Assembly (NCBI GenBank): GCA_017455685.1
Contig: JAFSZH010000046.1
Span: forward strand, 1 to 45,465
Length of the DNA: 45,465 nt
DNA from: Oscillospiraceae bacterium
GTDB lineage: Bacteria; Bacillota; Clostridia; Oscillospirales; Oscillospiraceae
Direction: 5' to 3'
Shown here: positions 16,835 to 24,866 of the stretch, in pieces
How the letters are laid out: every line of letters begins with the position of its first letter
Numbering within the stretch: position 1 is the first letter of the stretch
Made by a program: the position numbers and the translations under genes
Notes under the pieces: model-generated
Told to the model about the DNA's origin: nothing
Databases searched by the model: none
What the model saw: the letters and a program-made list of their open reading frames with translations, nothing else

Positions 16835-17788
16835 TCCGGGATCCCCGAAGATGATCTGCCGGGCGTCGCCCCAGCCCACGCCGAAATCGACGTACGCGGT
16901 GTACATATCCACCAGCGGATTGTCCAGCTCGCGCTGCATCACGGTCGGGCGGGTGTTGTAGACGATGTTCACCAGCTCCTTCATGAGCCGGCGGTCGCAC
17001 ACGGCCCACTGCTTGGCGCTGAAGCCGTCGGCGCCGCCACCCATGACGATGTACTGCATGCCGTAGACGGGGTTAGCGCCGTTGTCAGAAGAGAACGGGT
17101 CCTTGTCGGGCATGAGCCGGGAGTTCTCGCCGAACATCTTCTTGGCCTTCTCCTCCAGCTCGGGGGCGATCAGCACGGTGTCGAAGTCGCACAGGAACGG
17201 CATGCCGTCGGGAGTGACGAACCGGTTGGCCCGGGCCTGGGCCGCGGTGATGGCGCTGACGCTGAAGGCGTCGCTGCTCACGTTGGAGAAGGTGCCGGCG
17301 TCCGGATCGGCCACGAAGGAACGGCCGGAGCTGCCCTTGCTGGCCACGGGGTGGGAGGCGCTGGCCCAGGGCACGCCGTCGCCGCCGTTGTGCTTGCCGT
17401 CGTTGTTCCAGGCGTTGGCGAACATCCGCAGCACGTGCAGATACACGGTCATGGCGGCGCTGTCGCCCAGCTTGGTGCCCACCTTCCGGGTCTCGCCCAT
17501 CTTGTCGATCTTGGCGGCCTTGTAGCCCACGCCGATGGACTTGGAGAACTCATCGGGGGTGATGATGGTCTTGAAGCCCCGGTGCAGGCTGCCCTGGTTG
17601 AGGTTGTCGCCCTCATACTTCTCCAGCTCGCCGTAGCCGCCGGAGCCGGTCAGCTCGTAGTCGATGCTCTTAGCGTTGACCTCGCTGATCACCGGGGACA
17701 GCTTGTTCAGCCGGTTGGCGTAGGCGAAATCAAAGGCCTTGCCGACAAACTTGTAGTTGTCGGTCTTCCAGTTGGAAAAATTACTCAT
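16832..17788 (-). CDS. Major capsid protein
   Basis: 318 aa. Length, position after terminase and scaffold genes, and composition fit a HK97-type or related major capsid subunit: a first helical/extended part (FVGKAFDFAYANRLNKLSPVI), a central part with GVPWASASHPVASKG and TPDGMPFLCDFDTVLIAPELEEKA, then YIVMGGGADGFSAKQWAV. The end has typical coat-protein strands (NPLVDMYTAYVDFGVGWGD). AGGAGG lies 8 bp before the ATG. It is followed directly by structured element copy 1. Confidence 0.8.
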   Translation of the reverse strand: MSNFSNWKTDNYKFVGKAFDFAYANRLNKLSPVISEVNAKSIDYELTGSGGYGELEKYEGDNLNQGSLHRGFKTIITPDEFSKSIGVGYKAAKIDKMGETRKVGTKLGDSAAMTVYLHVLRMFANAWNNDGKHNGGDGVPWASASHPVASKGSSGRSFVADPDAGTFSNVSSDAFSVSAITAAQARANRFVTPDGMPFLCDFDTVLIAPELEEKAKKMFGENSRLMPDKDPFSSDNGANPVYGMQYIVMGGGADGFSAKQWAVCDRRLMKELVNIVYNTRPTVMQRELDNPLVDMYTAYVDFGVGWGDARQIIFGDPG

Positions 17789-17806
17789 TGTCGTTTCCTC
17801 CTTCTC

Positions 17807-18487
17807 TTATTCCTCGACGCCCAGGCTGTGCTCCACAGCCATCAGCCGGATCATGTGGCGGGCGAAGTCGTGGCCCACGCACTTGATCTTGGTGGCGCCC
17901 TTGGTGCTCACCACCAGCTTGGAAAGCGTGGTGGAGTCCAGGCTGGCGATGCCGCCCACGGCGGCGCCCAGCTTGGGGTACACCTCGTACTTGTCGCCCT
18001 CGCTGGGGGTGCCGCCGCTGGCCTTGGTGATGACCGTGCCGCTGGCGGTGTAGTCGGTGACGGGGATGTGCTTGCCGATGGGGTCGGTGTTGGTGCTGGC
18101 CGCGGCCTTGCTGATCAGCACCAGCACGCTGTCGTTGAAGGCATCGTTGGCGCTGTTGGCGTCCACATCGCCGCTGGCGGGCACGATGGTGGTGGCGCTG
18201 CCGGAGGCGGCGGCGATCACGGGCACCGGGCACTCAAAGATCAGCTCCGGGTTGTCGTATACCAGGATCTCTGTGCCGTTGGCGCGGATGTTCAGCGCGT
18301 CGGCGACGCCGGGATGGTTCTCGGCGGCGATGCCCAGGATGGGCGCGGCGGCAGCGGCCGCGCTGGCCACCACAAGGCCGGCGTTCAGCTTGACCACCTC
18401 TCCCGCGCTGATGGCGGTGTTGTAGGCGATGGGGTAATTGCGTGCGGTCAGGCCAACGTGCCCTCCCGCGTTCTGAATGGGATTCAT
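17807..18487 (-). CDS. Putative capsid decoration/head protein
   Basis: 226 aa, Ala/Val/Thr-rich and beta-strand rich (ISAGEVVKLNAGLVVASAAAAAAPILGIAAENH; SGSATTIVPASGDVDANSAN). The first part, with GEVVKLN and PILGIA, looks like the DUF2190-type decoration fold found near phage capsid genes. It sits between scaffold and capsid genes, 18 bp before the capsid start. GGAGG precedes the ATG. The family link is tentative, the structural role likely. Confidence 0.6.
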   Translation of the reverse strand: MNPIQNAGGHVGLTARNYPIAYNTAISAGEVVKLNAGLVVASAAAAAAPILGIAAENHPGVADALNIRANGTEILVYDNPELIFECPVPVIAAASGSATTIVPASGDVDANSANDAFNDSVLVLISKAAASTNTDPIGKHIPVTDYTASGTVITKASGGTPSEGDKYEVYPKLGAAVGGIASLDSTTLSKLVVSTKGATKIKCVGHDFARHMIRLMAVEHSLGVEE

Positions 18488-18685
18488 AATGTTTTCCTCC
18501 TTGTTCTGTTTTCTTGGCCTCGCAGAGTTTGCCTCCGCAGAGGCAAAGTGATGGGATCGATTTTTCCGGGGGCGTGTACCTCGGAAAAATCACCGCTCGG
18601 CCTGCCAGTGTGCGGAGTGCATGCAGCAGGCCGCAATCCTTCTCGATGGAGAGCCCAGCGTCAGCGGGTCTCCATCGAAGCGCGC
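18488..18685 (-). other. Intergenic region with five consecutive hairpins
   Basis: No gene is seen. On the minus strand, after the scaffold stop, come GCGCGC-tga-GCGCGC, CGATGGAGA/TCTCCATCG, GGCCTGC/GCAGGCC, GATTTTTCC/GGAAAAATC and TTTGCCTC-tgcg-GAGGCAAA. Then comes AACAAGGAGG, the ribosome binding site of the next gene. The density of perfect stems points to a structured mRNA processing or termination region. Confidence 0.65.
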
Positions 18686-19501
18686 TCAGCGCGCAAGGTA
18701 TTCCTTGGCGGTCATTTTCAGCTGGGGATAGGTCCGGTTCCACTCGTCCAGCTCTCTCTGCTGGGCGGCGGTAAGGGTCTCGGAGCCGGAGCCGCCGCCC
18801 GTGGCGGTGCTCCGCGCCTCCTTGCTGCTGGCTCTAGCCTGGGCCGCTTTGGCGGCGTCGCCGTTGATCTCGAGATAATCCTCGTAGAGTTCCGCCAGCG
18901 GCTCCCTGCCGTACCGGCTGCCGCAGAAGCGCCGGAACGCCCTGTCTCCGTCCAGCTTGGCCAGATCCACGGCGGGGAACGCGGCCTGGAACGCTCTGGC
19001 GTCCTGCCGGAGCCATTCCTTCTGTTCCGCCTCGGCCTTCCTGGCCTTGGCCTCGGCGGCGTCCCGCCGGCGCGTCTCTGCCAGGAGGTCCTTTGCGTCC
19101 TCGTCCTCTTCCACCTCGGCCACGCTGCGGCCTTCTTTGGCGGCTCTGGCCTCGATCCTGGACCGGCGGGCGCTCTGCCCGTAGCTTTCCAGATCCTCAA
19201 TGTTCTGGATCCGCGCGGAGCCGTTGCTCATGCCCAGCCGGGAGATCCGATCGTTGACCTCCTTCATGGCTCTGGCATAGCCGCTCTGCTCGCCTGTCCG
19301 CTCTCCGGCCCTTCTGGCCGCCTGGTATCTGTGGTTCTCCTCGGAGGACTGTCTGCCGGTCTGCCCGCTCTGCTCGGCGCTGTCAGAGCTCTGTACGCCT
19401 TCGGGCGCCTGTCCCGAAGCAGCCGCGTTGTCCTCCGCTGTCTGAGAGCTTACGGGGCTCTCCGCCTGTTCCATGTCCAGGCTTGCGCTTTCTTCATACA
19501 T
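18686..19501 (-). CDS. Putative capsid scaffold protein
   Basis: 271 aa, very hydrophilic. Gln/Ser/Glu-rich disordered N-terminus (1-70), then a long charged helix (about 75-170: IEDLESYGQSARRSRIEARAAKEGRS, ETRRRDAAEAKARKAEAEQKEW), then a short conserved-looking region (AFQAAFPAVDLAKLDGD, FCGSRYGREPLAELYEDY) and a Gly/Ser linker near the C-terminus. This is the usual profile of phage scaffold proteins, and it precedes decoration and capsid genes. GAGAAGGAG lies upstream of the ATG. It has also been seen in such phages annotated only as DUF4355-like; I cannot confirm that. Confidence 0.65.
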   Translation of the reverse strand: MYEESASLDMEQAESPVSSQTAEDNAAASGQAPEGVQSSDSAEQSGQTGRQSSEENHRYQAARRAGERTGEQSGYARAMKEVNDRISRLGMSNGSARIQNIEDLESYGQSARRSRIEARAAKEGRSVAEVEEDEDAKDLLAETRRRDAAEAKARKAEAEQKEWLRQDARAFQAAFPAVDLAKLDGDRAFRRFCGSRYGREPLAELYEDYLEINGDAAKAAQARASSKEARSTATGGGSGSETLTAAQQRELDEWNRTYPQLKMTAKEYLAR

Positions 19502-19738
19502 GGGATTTCTCCTTCTCCGACTGTGCTGCCGTCGGCGCGAAATTGAGGCTTTTTTCCTCTTGAGATCAACGTATCATGCGGTCGTGGACACTGTACGGCA
19601 AATTTTTCACTGTTTTGCACAAAATTCGCAAAGCCTTGATAACTCACGGTAAAACAGGCAAAAAAAGAGGGAAAAGCGGCTCTCCCGCTCTTCCCTCTGA
19701 AATTTTCCGTCAGAATTACCATGCCCGTTTCCGTGGCC
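19502..19738 (-). other. Terminase-scaffold gap; portal gene absent
   Basis: In tailed phages the portal gene normally lies here. The 237-bp gap has no ORF of portal size and instead contains an intrinsic terminator and an AT-richer leader (19505-19655). No clear SigA promoter was found, although the leader should supply one for the scaffold-capsid operon. Confidence 0.6.
19660..19699 (-). terminator. Terminator after the terminase gene
   Basis: On the minus strand AGAGGGAA-g-AGCGG pairs with CCGCT-t-TTCCCTCT around a GAGAG loop, followed directly by a T run (19666-19660). It lies about 40 bp after the TerL stop and separates the early/packaging transcript from the head genes. Confidence 0.8.
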
Positions 19739-21376
19739 TTATCTGTACCTCCGCCGCCGCTGTTCCCGCTCGAATTTGTCTATGAGCTTTTCCCGCTTCG
19801 GCTCCGGTTTTTCGGCGTCCCGGGCGCTCTGCTGGTGCCGGATGGCGTAGGCGATGGCAGCGGCCATCACCGTGTCGTCGTGCTGTCCGGCCAGGGCCTC
19901 GGGCCTGTGATCCTCGTTGTAGCAGAAGGTCAGCATCTCCCCCAGCAGCTCCTTGTCCCGGAACCATTGCGGATGGCCCGAGAACACCTCCACCAGCCCG
20001 GCGATGGCCCGGGGCCGGGTGAACCGGTCCGTCCGGAAGCCGTAGCTCTTTTTGAGCTGTCCCGTGAAGGTGTCCTCCCGTTCCCGGGTGTACTGCGCCG
20101 GATAGCCCAGCTCCGCCAGCTTCATCACCGGGTAGGTGGAGAAGTTGGTCTCGATGCCCGCCAGGGCGCCGTTGTAGTACGTGCCCAGGGCGTAGATCTG
20201 CCGCACGTATTCCGGCTCGCTGTACTGCCGCCGCAGGGAGGCCACCTGCTCCCCCGTCACGTTGTCCAGCACGAAGGCGGTGAACCAGTCCGAGCCCTCC
20301 CCGGCTGTGTCCCCGCCCAGCACGTAGGGCCTGCCCTCTATGGGCTCGGCGTAGATCTTCACCGCCCCGGCCGGATCCTCCTCCCATCGGTACCCGTCGC
20401 CGTCCTGCTCGAAATTCCCCCGCTTCAGCGGCTCCGGCGTCAGCTCCTTCCGGAGGATCACCTGCTCGTTGTCGAATACGCCCGTACCGGAGTGCAGGAA
20501 CGCCTCGTCCGGGTTGGCCGGGTACTCCTGCCGGAACATGTTCAGATCCCCGCCGCAGTTGTTGGCGATGCACCAGCGCCTCCAGGTGAGCTGTCCGTCG
20601 GTGAGGCCGTACCTCTCCCGGATCTCCCGCTCCTCGGGGGTCCACTCCGTCCCCGGCACCGGCTCCATGGTGTACTCCGGGTTCTCGAACCAGGCGAAGA
20701 ACACCGGCTCGAAGTCGTTCTCCCCCGCGGCCGCGGCGTCCCAGCGGCTCTTGAAGTCCTCGTAGCCGTTGGCGGTGCTCTCGATGATCACCATGGTCCC
20801 CGGGGTGCTTGGCACGGCCTGCAGGATACCCGTCAGCGTAGCGGCCTTCCCGTCGGCGCCCTCCGGCCAGAAGGCGTATTCCGAAAGATGGACGCATTGC
20901 AGCGTGTCCGACCGGCCTATGCCCTTGCCGCCGGCGGTGGCGCAGCGGATCCGGGAGCGCAGGCCGGGCCGCCTCTCCTTTTCCCTGGCGCTGCGCGTAG
21001 GATTCTCGAACACCAGCTCCTGGGCGTTTGTGGTTTTCAGCATGGGCTTTACCGGCTCGGGGAGCTCGTCGTAAAAGAGCTTGCTCATGCGGAACAGGTT
21101 GGCCGTGGCGTCCTCCCTGTGGGTGACGATCAGGGCGTTCACGCCCTTCCGGGTGGCGCAGGCGTGGAAGATCAGGCCCTCTGTCAGCGTGGAGAAGCCC
21201 AGCTGCCGGGCTTTCAGGATGATGATGCGCACGCCCTTGCCCCGCTCCTGCTGCCGTCTGGCGACGTCGTAGAGCTTCTGCTGGGCCGGATTGAGCCGGA
21301 AGGGTATCACCGCCCCGCTCTTCGTCCGGATCTTCAGGCAGCTCTCTATGTAGTCCCTGGCTATCAGCGGATTCAT
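19739..21376 (-). CDS. terL: Terminase large subunit
   Basis: 545 aa; the packaging motor ATPase and nuclease. The N-terminal ATPase domain shows the Walker A-like KARQLGFST (about 53-61), LIVTHRED (motif Ia), LSEYAFWP (Walker B region, about 168-175) and IIESTANG (motif III region). The C-terminal RNase H-like nuclease shows GGDTAGEGSDW (about 365-375), LAGIETN and GQHDDTVMAAAIA (acidic cluster, about 500-512). Length is normal. Its ATG overlaps the TerS stop (ATGA). A strong terminator follows. Confidence 0.95.
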   Translation of the reverse strand: MNPLIARDYIESCLKIRTKSGAVIPFRLNPAQQKLYDVARRQQERGKGVRIIILKARQLGFSTLTEGLIFHACATRKGVNALIVTHREDATANLFRMSKLFYDELPEPVKPMLKTTNAQELVFENPTRSAREKERRPGLRSRIRCATAGGKGIGRSDTLQCVHLSEYAFWPEGADGKAATLTGILQAVPSTPGTMVIIESTANGYEDFKSRWDAAAAGENDFEPVFFAWFENPEYTMEPVPGTEWTPEEREIRERYGLTDGQLTWRRWCIANNCGGDLNMFRQEYPANPDEAFLHSGTGVFDNEQVILRKELTPEPLKRGNFEQDGDGYRWEEDPAGAVKIYAEPIEGRPYVLGGDTAGEGSDWFTAFVLDNVTGEQVASLRRQYSEPEYVRQIYALGTYYNGALAGIETNFSTYPVMKLAELGYPAQYTREREDTFTGQLKKSYGFRTDRFTRPRAIAGLVEVFSGHPQWFRDKELLGEMLTFCYNEDHRPEALAGQHDDTVMAAAIAYAIRHQQSARDAEKPEPKREKLIDKFEREQRRRRYR

Positions 21377-21825
21377 AGTTTGCTCCCCTCCTGCTGCTTC
21401 GCCAGCCAGTCCTCGAAAGAACTGGCCTCCGCCGTCACTTCGTCCTTCCGCCTGGTGAGCCCCATATGGTCCCGCAGCTCATGGATCGCCTTGGCGGCGC
21501 CGCTTGCGTTCAGCGTCCAGGTGCCGTCCGGTTCCATTTCGTGGGTGATCGGATTTCTTACCATGTGGGGAGATCCTTCCATGCAGCTCTCCACCAGCGT
21601 GACCAGCCTCAGGCCGATCCAGTTCTCGTCGACGCCGATCTGGGCAAACATATCCTTCGCCACCTGGCGCCGGTATTCCTGCACCTGTGGCATGGCAAGG
21701 AGCTTGCTGGCCCGGGAAGATGCGCTGGCAGCGGAGTACCCTGCCGCTATGGCTGCCTCCGCTCCGTTCCCGCTCTTCATGTATTCGATCACGAATTTCA
21801 TCTGCTGCGGTGTCAGTCGTTTCAT
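21373..21825 (-). CDS. terS: Terminase small subunit
   Basis: 150 aa starting at MKRLTPQQMKFVIEYMKSGN. This is the classic terminase small subunit opening (helix-turn-helix DNA-binding region with AEAAIAAGYSAASASSRASKLL at about 20-41), followed by the oligomerisation helices. The start at 21825 was chosen because GGAGG lies 8 bp upstream; the frame extends further upstream without support. The C-terminal EDWLAKQQEGSKL overlaps the TerL start. Confidence 0.92.
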   Translation of the reverse strand: MKRLTPQQMKFVIEYMKSGNGAEAAIAAGYSAASASSRASKLLAMPQVQEYRRQVAKDMFAQIGVDENWIGLRLVTLVESCMEGSPHMVRNPITHEMEPDGTWTLNASGAAKAIHELRDHMGLTRRKDEVTAEASSFEDWLAKQQEGSKL

Positions 21826-21921
21826 TTTCCCACCTCCATCATGCCCGCGTGAAAAAAGTCTAATGAGCCCGCGCCGCCGCGCGCGAAGCGTTTTTCCCTT
21901 TCTTTCCCTCTCGCATCCCTT

Positions 21922-21952
21922 GTAGGGGCCGACGCCCTCGTCGGCCCGCTCC
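21922..21952. repeat. Dispersed palindromic repeat (TTGTAGGGGCCG type)
   Basis: TTGTAGGGGCCGACGCCCTC followed by GTCGGCCCGC is a palindromic repeat unit. A near-identical copy (27 of 30 bases by eye) lies inside the DUF3102 coding sequence at 25984-26013, and a related one at 25334-25363. This copy lies in the leader between the HTH gene stop and terS. Confidence 0.7.
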
Positions 21953-21973
21953 CCGGGTCTTGATCGACGAGCG

Positions 21974-22249
21974 TCAGCGTATGCTGACCCGCTCGTAAAA
22001 CCGGCAGCGGAGCTCATAGATCCGCCGCACCGTCACGGCCGTCCGGGCCGCCACGGCCTCGCTGTTGGCCCCCCGCAGGCTCTCCCACAGGGCCCGGGCC
22101 TCGGTGCCGTCTATGGCCACGGCGTCCACCAGCCCCCGGAGCTCCATCTTCCGCTCCTGGGGCAGGCTGTTCCAGTTTTCCAGCAGGGTGTACACGTACC
22201 GCTGCTCCCGCACCGGCCTCCTGCACCCCCGCATAGGCTTGAATCTCAT
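21974..22249 (-). CDS. Small phage HTH protein (late-regulator-like)
   Basis: 91 aa, basic and helical. The C-terminal part (SEAVAARTAVTVRRIYELRCRFYERV) is a helix-turn-helix pattern like sigma-70 region 4 or ArpU/RinA-type late regulators found just before terminase genes. The N-terminus has RPVREQRYVYTLLENWNSLPQE. Start ATG overlaps the Rep stop (ATGA). I infer control of late or packaging gene expression, with moderate confidence; DNA binding is not proved by a diagnostic motif. Confidence 0.6.
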   Translation of the reverse strand: MRFKPMRGCRRPVREQRYVYTLLENWNSLPQERKMELRGLVDAVAIDGTEARALWESLRGANSEAVAARTAVTVRRIYELRCRFYERVSIR

Positions 22250-22977
22250 GACCGTATCACCGCCCTCGTATACCGTACGTAAACGCTCCCCATGCCCGTT
22301 TCCAGATCCTCAAGCGTCTCCTTGGCTTTCAGGCTGGCATGCCGGGGGATATAGATCCTCTCTCCCGATTTTACGGGCACGGGCTCGGTGTATATGGGCT
22401 TTTTCAGCCCCCGGGAACTGCTCCACCGCTTTTTTCCGGGCTCTCTCACGGCATTGGAGCATATATACCTGGCGATCCCGGTATAATCTCCCCGTCCGTC
22501 CAGTCTTCGATAGGTCACGTCCTCCTTCGGCCAGAGCTTGATCAGGCTCTCATAAGCCACGGCGGGCATGACCACGTGATAATGCAGCCGCACCTTCTCC
22601 CCGGTCCTGGGGTCGTGCTGGCTGGGAGACGCGATATAGATCGGGTTTTTCCCGGTCTCTTTCCGGCACAGGGCCCGGAGCTTCCGGAGGAACACGGCAA
22701 ACTGTTTTTCGGCGTCCTCCATGTCCCTGGGCAGACGATCCTCGGAATAGGTCAGCGTGATCCACATATCCCCGGGGCCGAAGTTGCAGTTGATAAGGCG
22801 GGCCAGGTTCTTCACGGCCTCCCTCTCATTCGCCAGGATCTTCCGGAGGGACGTTTTCCCCCTGACCCGGATCCCCCGGCGGCGTGGCTGATCGTCCTCC
22901 TTCCGGACGGACATCATCACCCGCCGGATCTCCACCGTCCGCCCGGAAATGATCTTGTACTCCATGAGCCGACGCAT
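22246..22977 (-). CDS. HUH-type replication initiator (REP_ORF2-G2P-like)
   Basis: 243 aa. The three motifs of rolling-circle initiators are visible: motif 1 MWITLTYSED (about 95-104), the HUH motif LHYHVVMP (about 153-160), and motif 3 with the likely catalytic tyrosine in TGIARYICSN (about 191-200). The pattern around motif 1 and KQFAVFLRKLRAL matches the replication proteins of microviruses and many gut Clostridia prophages. It nicks DNA at the origin and stays linked by Tyr. GGGGGAAAGGGG precedes the ATG. It is the first gene of the block that leads into the terminase genes. Confidence 0.8.
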   Translation of the reverse strand: MRRLMEYKIISGRTVEIRRVMMSVRKEDDQPRRRGIRVRGKTSLRKILANEREAVKNLARLINCNFGPGDMWITLTYSEDRLPRDMEDAEKQFAVFLRKLRALCRKETGKNPIYIASPSQHDPRTGEKVRLHYHVVMPAVAYESLIKLWPKEDVTYRRLDGRGDYTGIARYICSNAVREPGKKRWSSSRGLKKPIYTEPVPVKSGERIYIPRHASLKAKETLEDLETGMGSVYVRYTRAVIRS

Positions 22978-23158
22978 CCCCTTTCCCCCTTGTCGTTAAG
23001 TTAGACGTTAATGAGCCCCGAAATAAATCCGCGCACGCGCACGCGAATTATAATAGGTATCAGCGCCCATCTATGGTTTTATCAAAGTGCTTTTTGGCTC
23101 TCGAACGCGCATCTTTTCCCGAAAGGTGCACGTTCCGGAGTCAACGCCCTAAAATTTT
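22978..23158. other. Divergent intergenic region between Rep and HicAB
   Basis: No ORF is supported. Near 23030-23046 there is an alternating CGCGCACGCGCACGCG tract next to an AT-rich box; on the minus strand this contains TATAAT (23051-23046), a possible -10 for the Rep operon without a good -35. The alternating purine-pyrimidine tract next to the initiator gene makes this a candidate origin. Confidence 0.4.
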
Positions 23159-23210
23159 ACGTATTTTTACGTAATTTTTTCTTGACATACGTATTTTTAC
23201 GTGTTATAAT
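23159..23210 (+). promoter_or_regulatory. HicAB promoter with paired operators
   Basis: TTGACA (23182-23187) and TATAAT (23205-23210) are 17 bp apart, a perfect SigA promoter. The palindrome ACGTATTTTTACGT occurs twice, at 23159-23172 and 23189-23202, start-to-start distance 30 bp (about three helical turns). The second copy fills the spacer between -35 and -10, the first lies just upstream. This is the layout expected for repression by the HicB antitoxin bound as a dimer of dimers. Confidence 0.85.
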
Positions 23211-23226
23211 CTGATCAGAAAGTGAG

Positions 23227-23421
23227 ATGAGGCGGTTGAAATACAGCGAACTGAAGAAACTACTTCGCAAGGCCGGCTGCCATCTGGAACATGAAGGTGC
23301 AAATCACGAGATATGGATCAGCAAGAAGACCGGCCAGATGTTCCCTGTCAGCAGGCACAATACGCAGGAGGTTCCCTCCGGCACTCTCAAATCGATCAAG
23401 CAGGCGGCGGGGCTGGATTAA
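23227..23421 (+). CDS. hicA: HicA-family mRNA interferase toxin
   Basis: 64 aa, the standard size. It has KYSELKKLLRKAGC, then GANHEIWISKKTG with the catalytic histidine at about residue 27, and the end VPSGTLKSIKQAAGL typical of HicA (double-stranded-RNA-binding-like fold, cuts mRNA). Translation begins 17 bp after the -10, so the 5' leader is very short. It lies on the plus strand inside leftward genes and is followed by its antitoxin 28 bp downstream. Confidence 0.92.
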   Translation: MRRLKYSELKKLLRKAGCHLEHEGANHEIWISKKTGQMFPVSRHNTQEVPSGTLKSIKQAAGLD

Positions 23422-23449
23422 GCCCCGCTCCCGGAAAGGAGTGAATACA

Positions 23450-23842
23450 ATGAAATATGCTTACCCCGCGGTTTTTACGAAGGAAGATGTCGGCTATTCC
23501 GTCATCTTCCCCGATATCCCCAACTGCTTCACCTCCGGCACCGATCTGCCCGAAGCCATCGAGATGGCGCAGGACGTCCTCAATCTGATGCTGATGACGA
23601 TGGAAGATAAGGGTATTCCCATTTCTCCCGCCTCGGAGCTCACCTCCTGTCCCCATGAGGACGGGGAGTTTGTTTCCCTCGTCTCTGCGGATACCGTAGA
23701 GTATCGGAAAAAATACGGAGATTACGCCGTGAAAAAGACCCTCAGCATCCCCGCCTGGCTGAACACCCTGGCGGAGCGAGACGGAATAAACTTCTCCGCC
23801 ACTCTCCAGAAAGCGCTGAAAGAGGCCCTTGACCTCTCCTGA
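23450..23842 (+). CDS. hicB: HicB-family antitoxin
   Basis: 130 aa. The N-terminal HicB fold shows YPAVFTKEDVGYSVIFPDIPNC and AIEMAQDVLNLML. The C-terminal part (VKKTLSIPAWLNTLAERDGINFSATLQKALKEAL) is a ribbon-helix-helix DNA-binding domain that should bind the two upstream palindromes. AAAGGAG lies 7 bp before ATG. It neutralises the HicA encoded just upstream and represses the operon together with it. Confidence 0.92.
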   Translation: MKYAYPAVFTKEDVGYSVIFPDIPNCFTSGTDLPEAIEMAQDVLNLMLMTMEDKGIPISPASELTSCPHEDGEFVSLVSADTVEYRKKYGDYAVKKTLSIPAWLNTLAERDGINFSATLQKALKEALDLS

Positions 23843-23857
23843 CCGCCCTGTACTTTC

Positions 23858-23895
23858 GCCCTCCCGGTTTTTCCGGGAGGGCTTCTCTTATTTTT
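23858..23895 (+). terminator. Terminator of the HicAB operon
   Basis: GCCCTCCCGG (23858-23867) pairs with CCGGGAGGGC (23873-23882), loop TTTTT, followed by TTCTCTTATTTTT. It separates hicB from the convergent leftward gene ending at 23888. Confidence 0.9.
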
Positions 23896-24253
23896 CGTAG
23901 AACACGTCCTCGATCTCGGCCAGATGGTTTCCCGCCTCGGCCAGATCGCCGTAGATCTGATCCAGCATGGCGATCACGGCCATGCGGTACTCCTCGCTCC
24001 TGCGGATATCCGCGCCGGCGTCAACGGTGAAATAGGCCCGCTTTGTCCCCGGCCTGGCCGAAGTCACCCGGCCCAGCAGGTTCTTCTGGAAGACGCCCTC
24101 GGTCCGGATCACGTCCGCCCGCCGCGTCAGCTTCCTCTCCACCGGCACCCACAGCACCTTTTCGCTTTCCCGGAGGATGGGCTTCGTCCGGATCTCCGGC
24201 ACCGACGAGCTCCACACGTCGATGTCCACCCGCACAAGGATCGTCTCACACAT
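23888..24253 (-). CDS. Phage protein of unknown function (121 aa)
   Basis: No family recognised. Starting MCETILVRVDIDVWSS, it is a mix of strands and one long amphipathic helix at the C-terminus (YRMAVIAMLDQIYGDLAEAGNHLAEIEDVFY). Start ATG overlaps the preceding stop by 8 bp. It is the last gene of the early operon before the HicAB cassette. Confidence 0.65.
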   Translation of the reverse strand: MCETILVRVDIDVWSSSVPEIRTKPILRESEKVLWVPVERKLTRRADVIRTEGVFQKNLLGRVTSARPGTKRAYFTVDAGADIRRSEEYRMAVIAMLDQIYGDLAEAGNHLAEIEDVFYEK

Positions 24254-24866
24254 CGTCGATATCCTCCTGCCCTTTGATTTCTCCCGGCTCGGCGTCCCAG
24301 ACACACCATTGCCGCGCCTCCAGATAGGCCCAGTTGTCCAGCATGGCTTGAGAGTCCTTATCCTCCCGGGGCCTGTCTGTCCGCAGATAGACCTTTTCGC
24401 CGGTGTTTTCGTCCTCCCGGACCTGGATCCCCTTGCTGTTGATCCCGCTCTCGTTCACGCCCAGCGCCGGGCCGACGGACGGCACGCCGTAGATCTCTCC
24501 GCTGCGGGTCTGTACCATATACCAGATCCCGAACTTCATTCCCGTGCTCTTGACGGGTCTCTCCGTGTCTCCCGGCTCTGTGAGGAAGGCGCCGACGTCC
24601 TCGGCCACCACCTCCGGCATGGGATGTGTGATAACGTATTCGCTGCTTTTGCAGCGGACAATGTGTACCACCTCGTTGTCCGGGATGTACCCCAGGGCCT
24701 CTACAATGGCTCCCAGCGTTTGCCTGTACGCCTCCATGAGCCTGTACCTGGGCAGCACGGCCATCCACTCCGCCGTCAGCAGGATCACGTCCTCTCCGAA
24801 GCAGAGATCGATCCCGTACTTTTCCTCTTTGCGAAGGATCCTTTCCAGATTCTTGTCCTCAAACAT
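24246..24866 (-). CDS. Phage protein of unknown function (206 aa)
   Basis: No family recognised. The protein is soluble and acidic. It shows EKYGIDLCFGEDVILLTAEWM, RCKSSEYVITHPMPEVVAEDVG, and a long segment KFGIWYMVQTRSGEIYGVPS. The C-terminus is strongly acidic (QEDIDDV). It overlaps both neighbours by 8 bp, so it belongs to a tightly coupled operon. Confidence 0.65.
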   Translation of the reverse strand: MFEDKNLERILRKEEKYGIDLCFGEDVILLTAEWMAVLPRYRLMEAYRQTLGAIVEALGYIPDNEVVHIVRCKSSEYVITHPMPEVVAEDVGAFLTEPGDTERPVKSTGMKFGIWYMVQTRSGEIYGVPSVGPALGVNESGINSKGIQVREDENTGEKVYLRTDRPREDKDSQAMLDNWAYLEARQWCVWDAEPGEIKGQEDIDDV

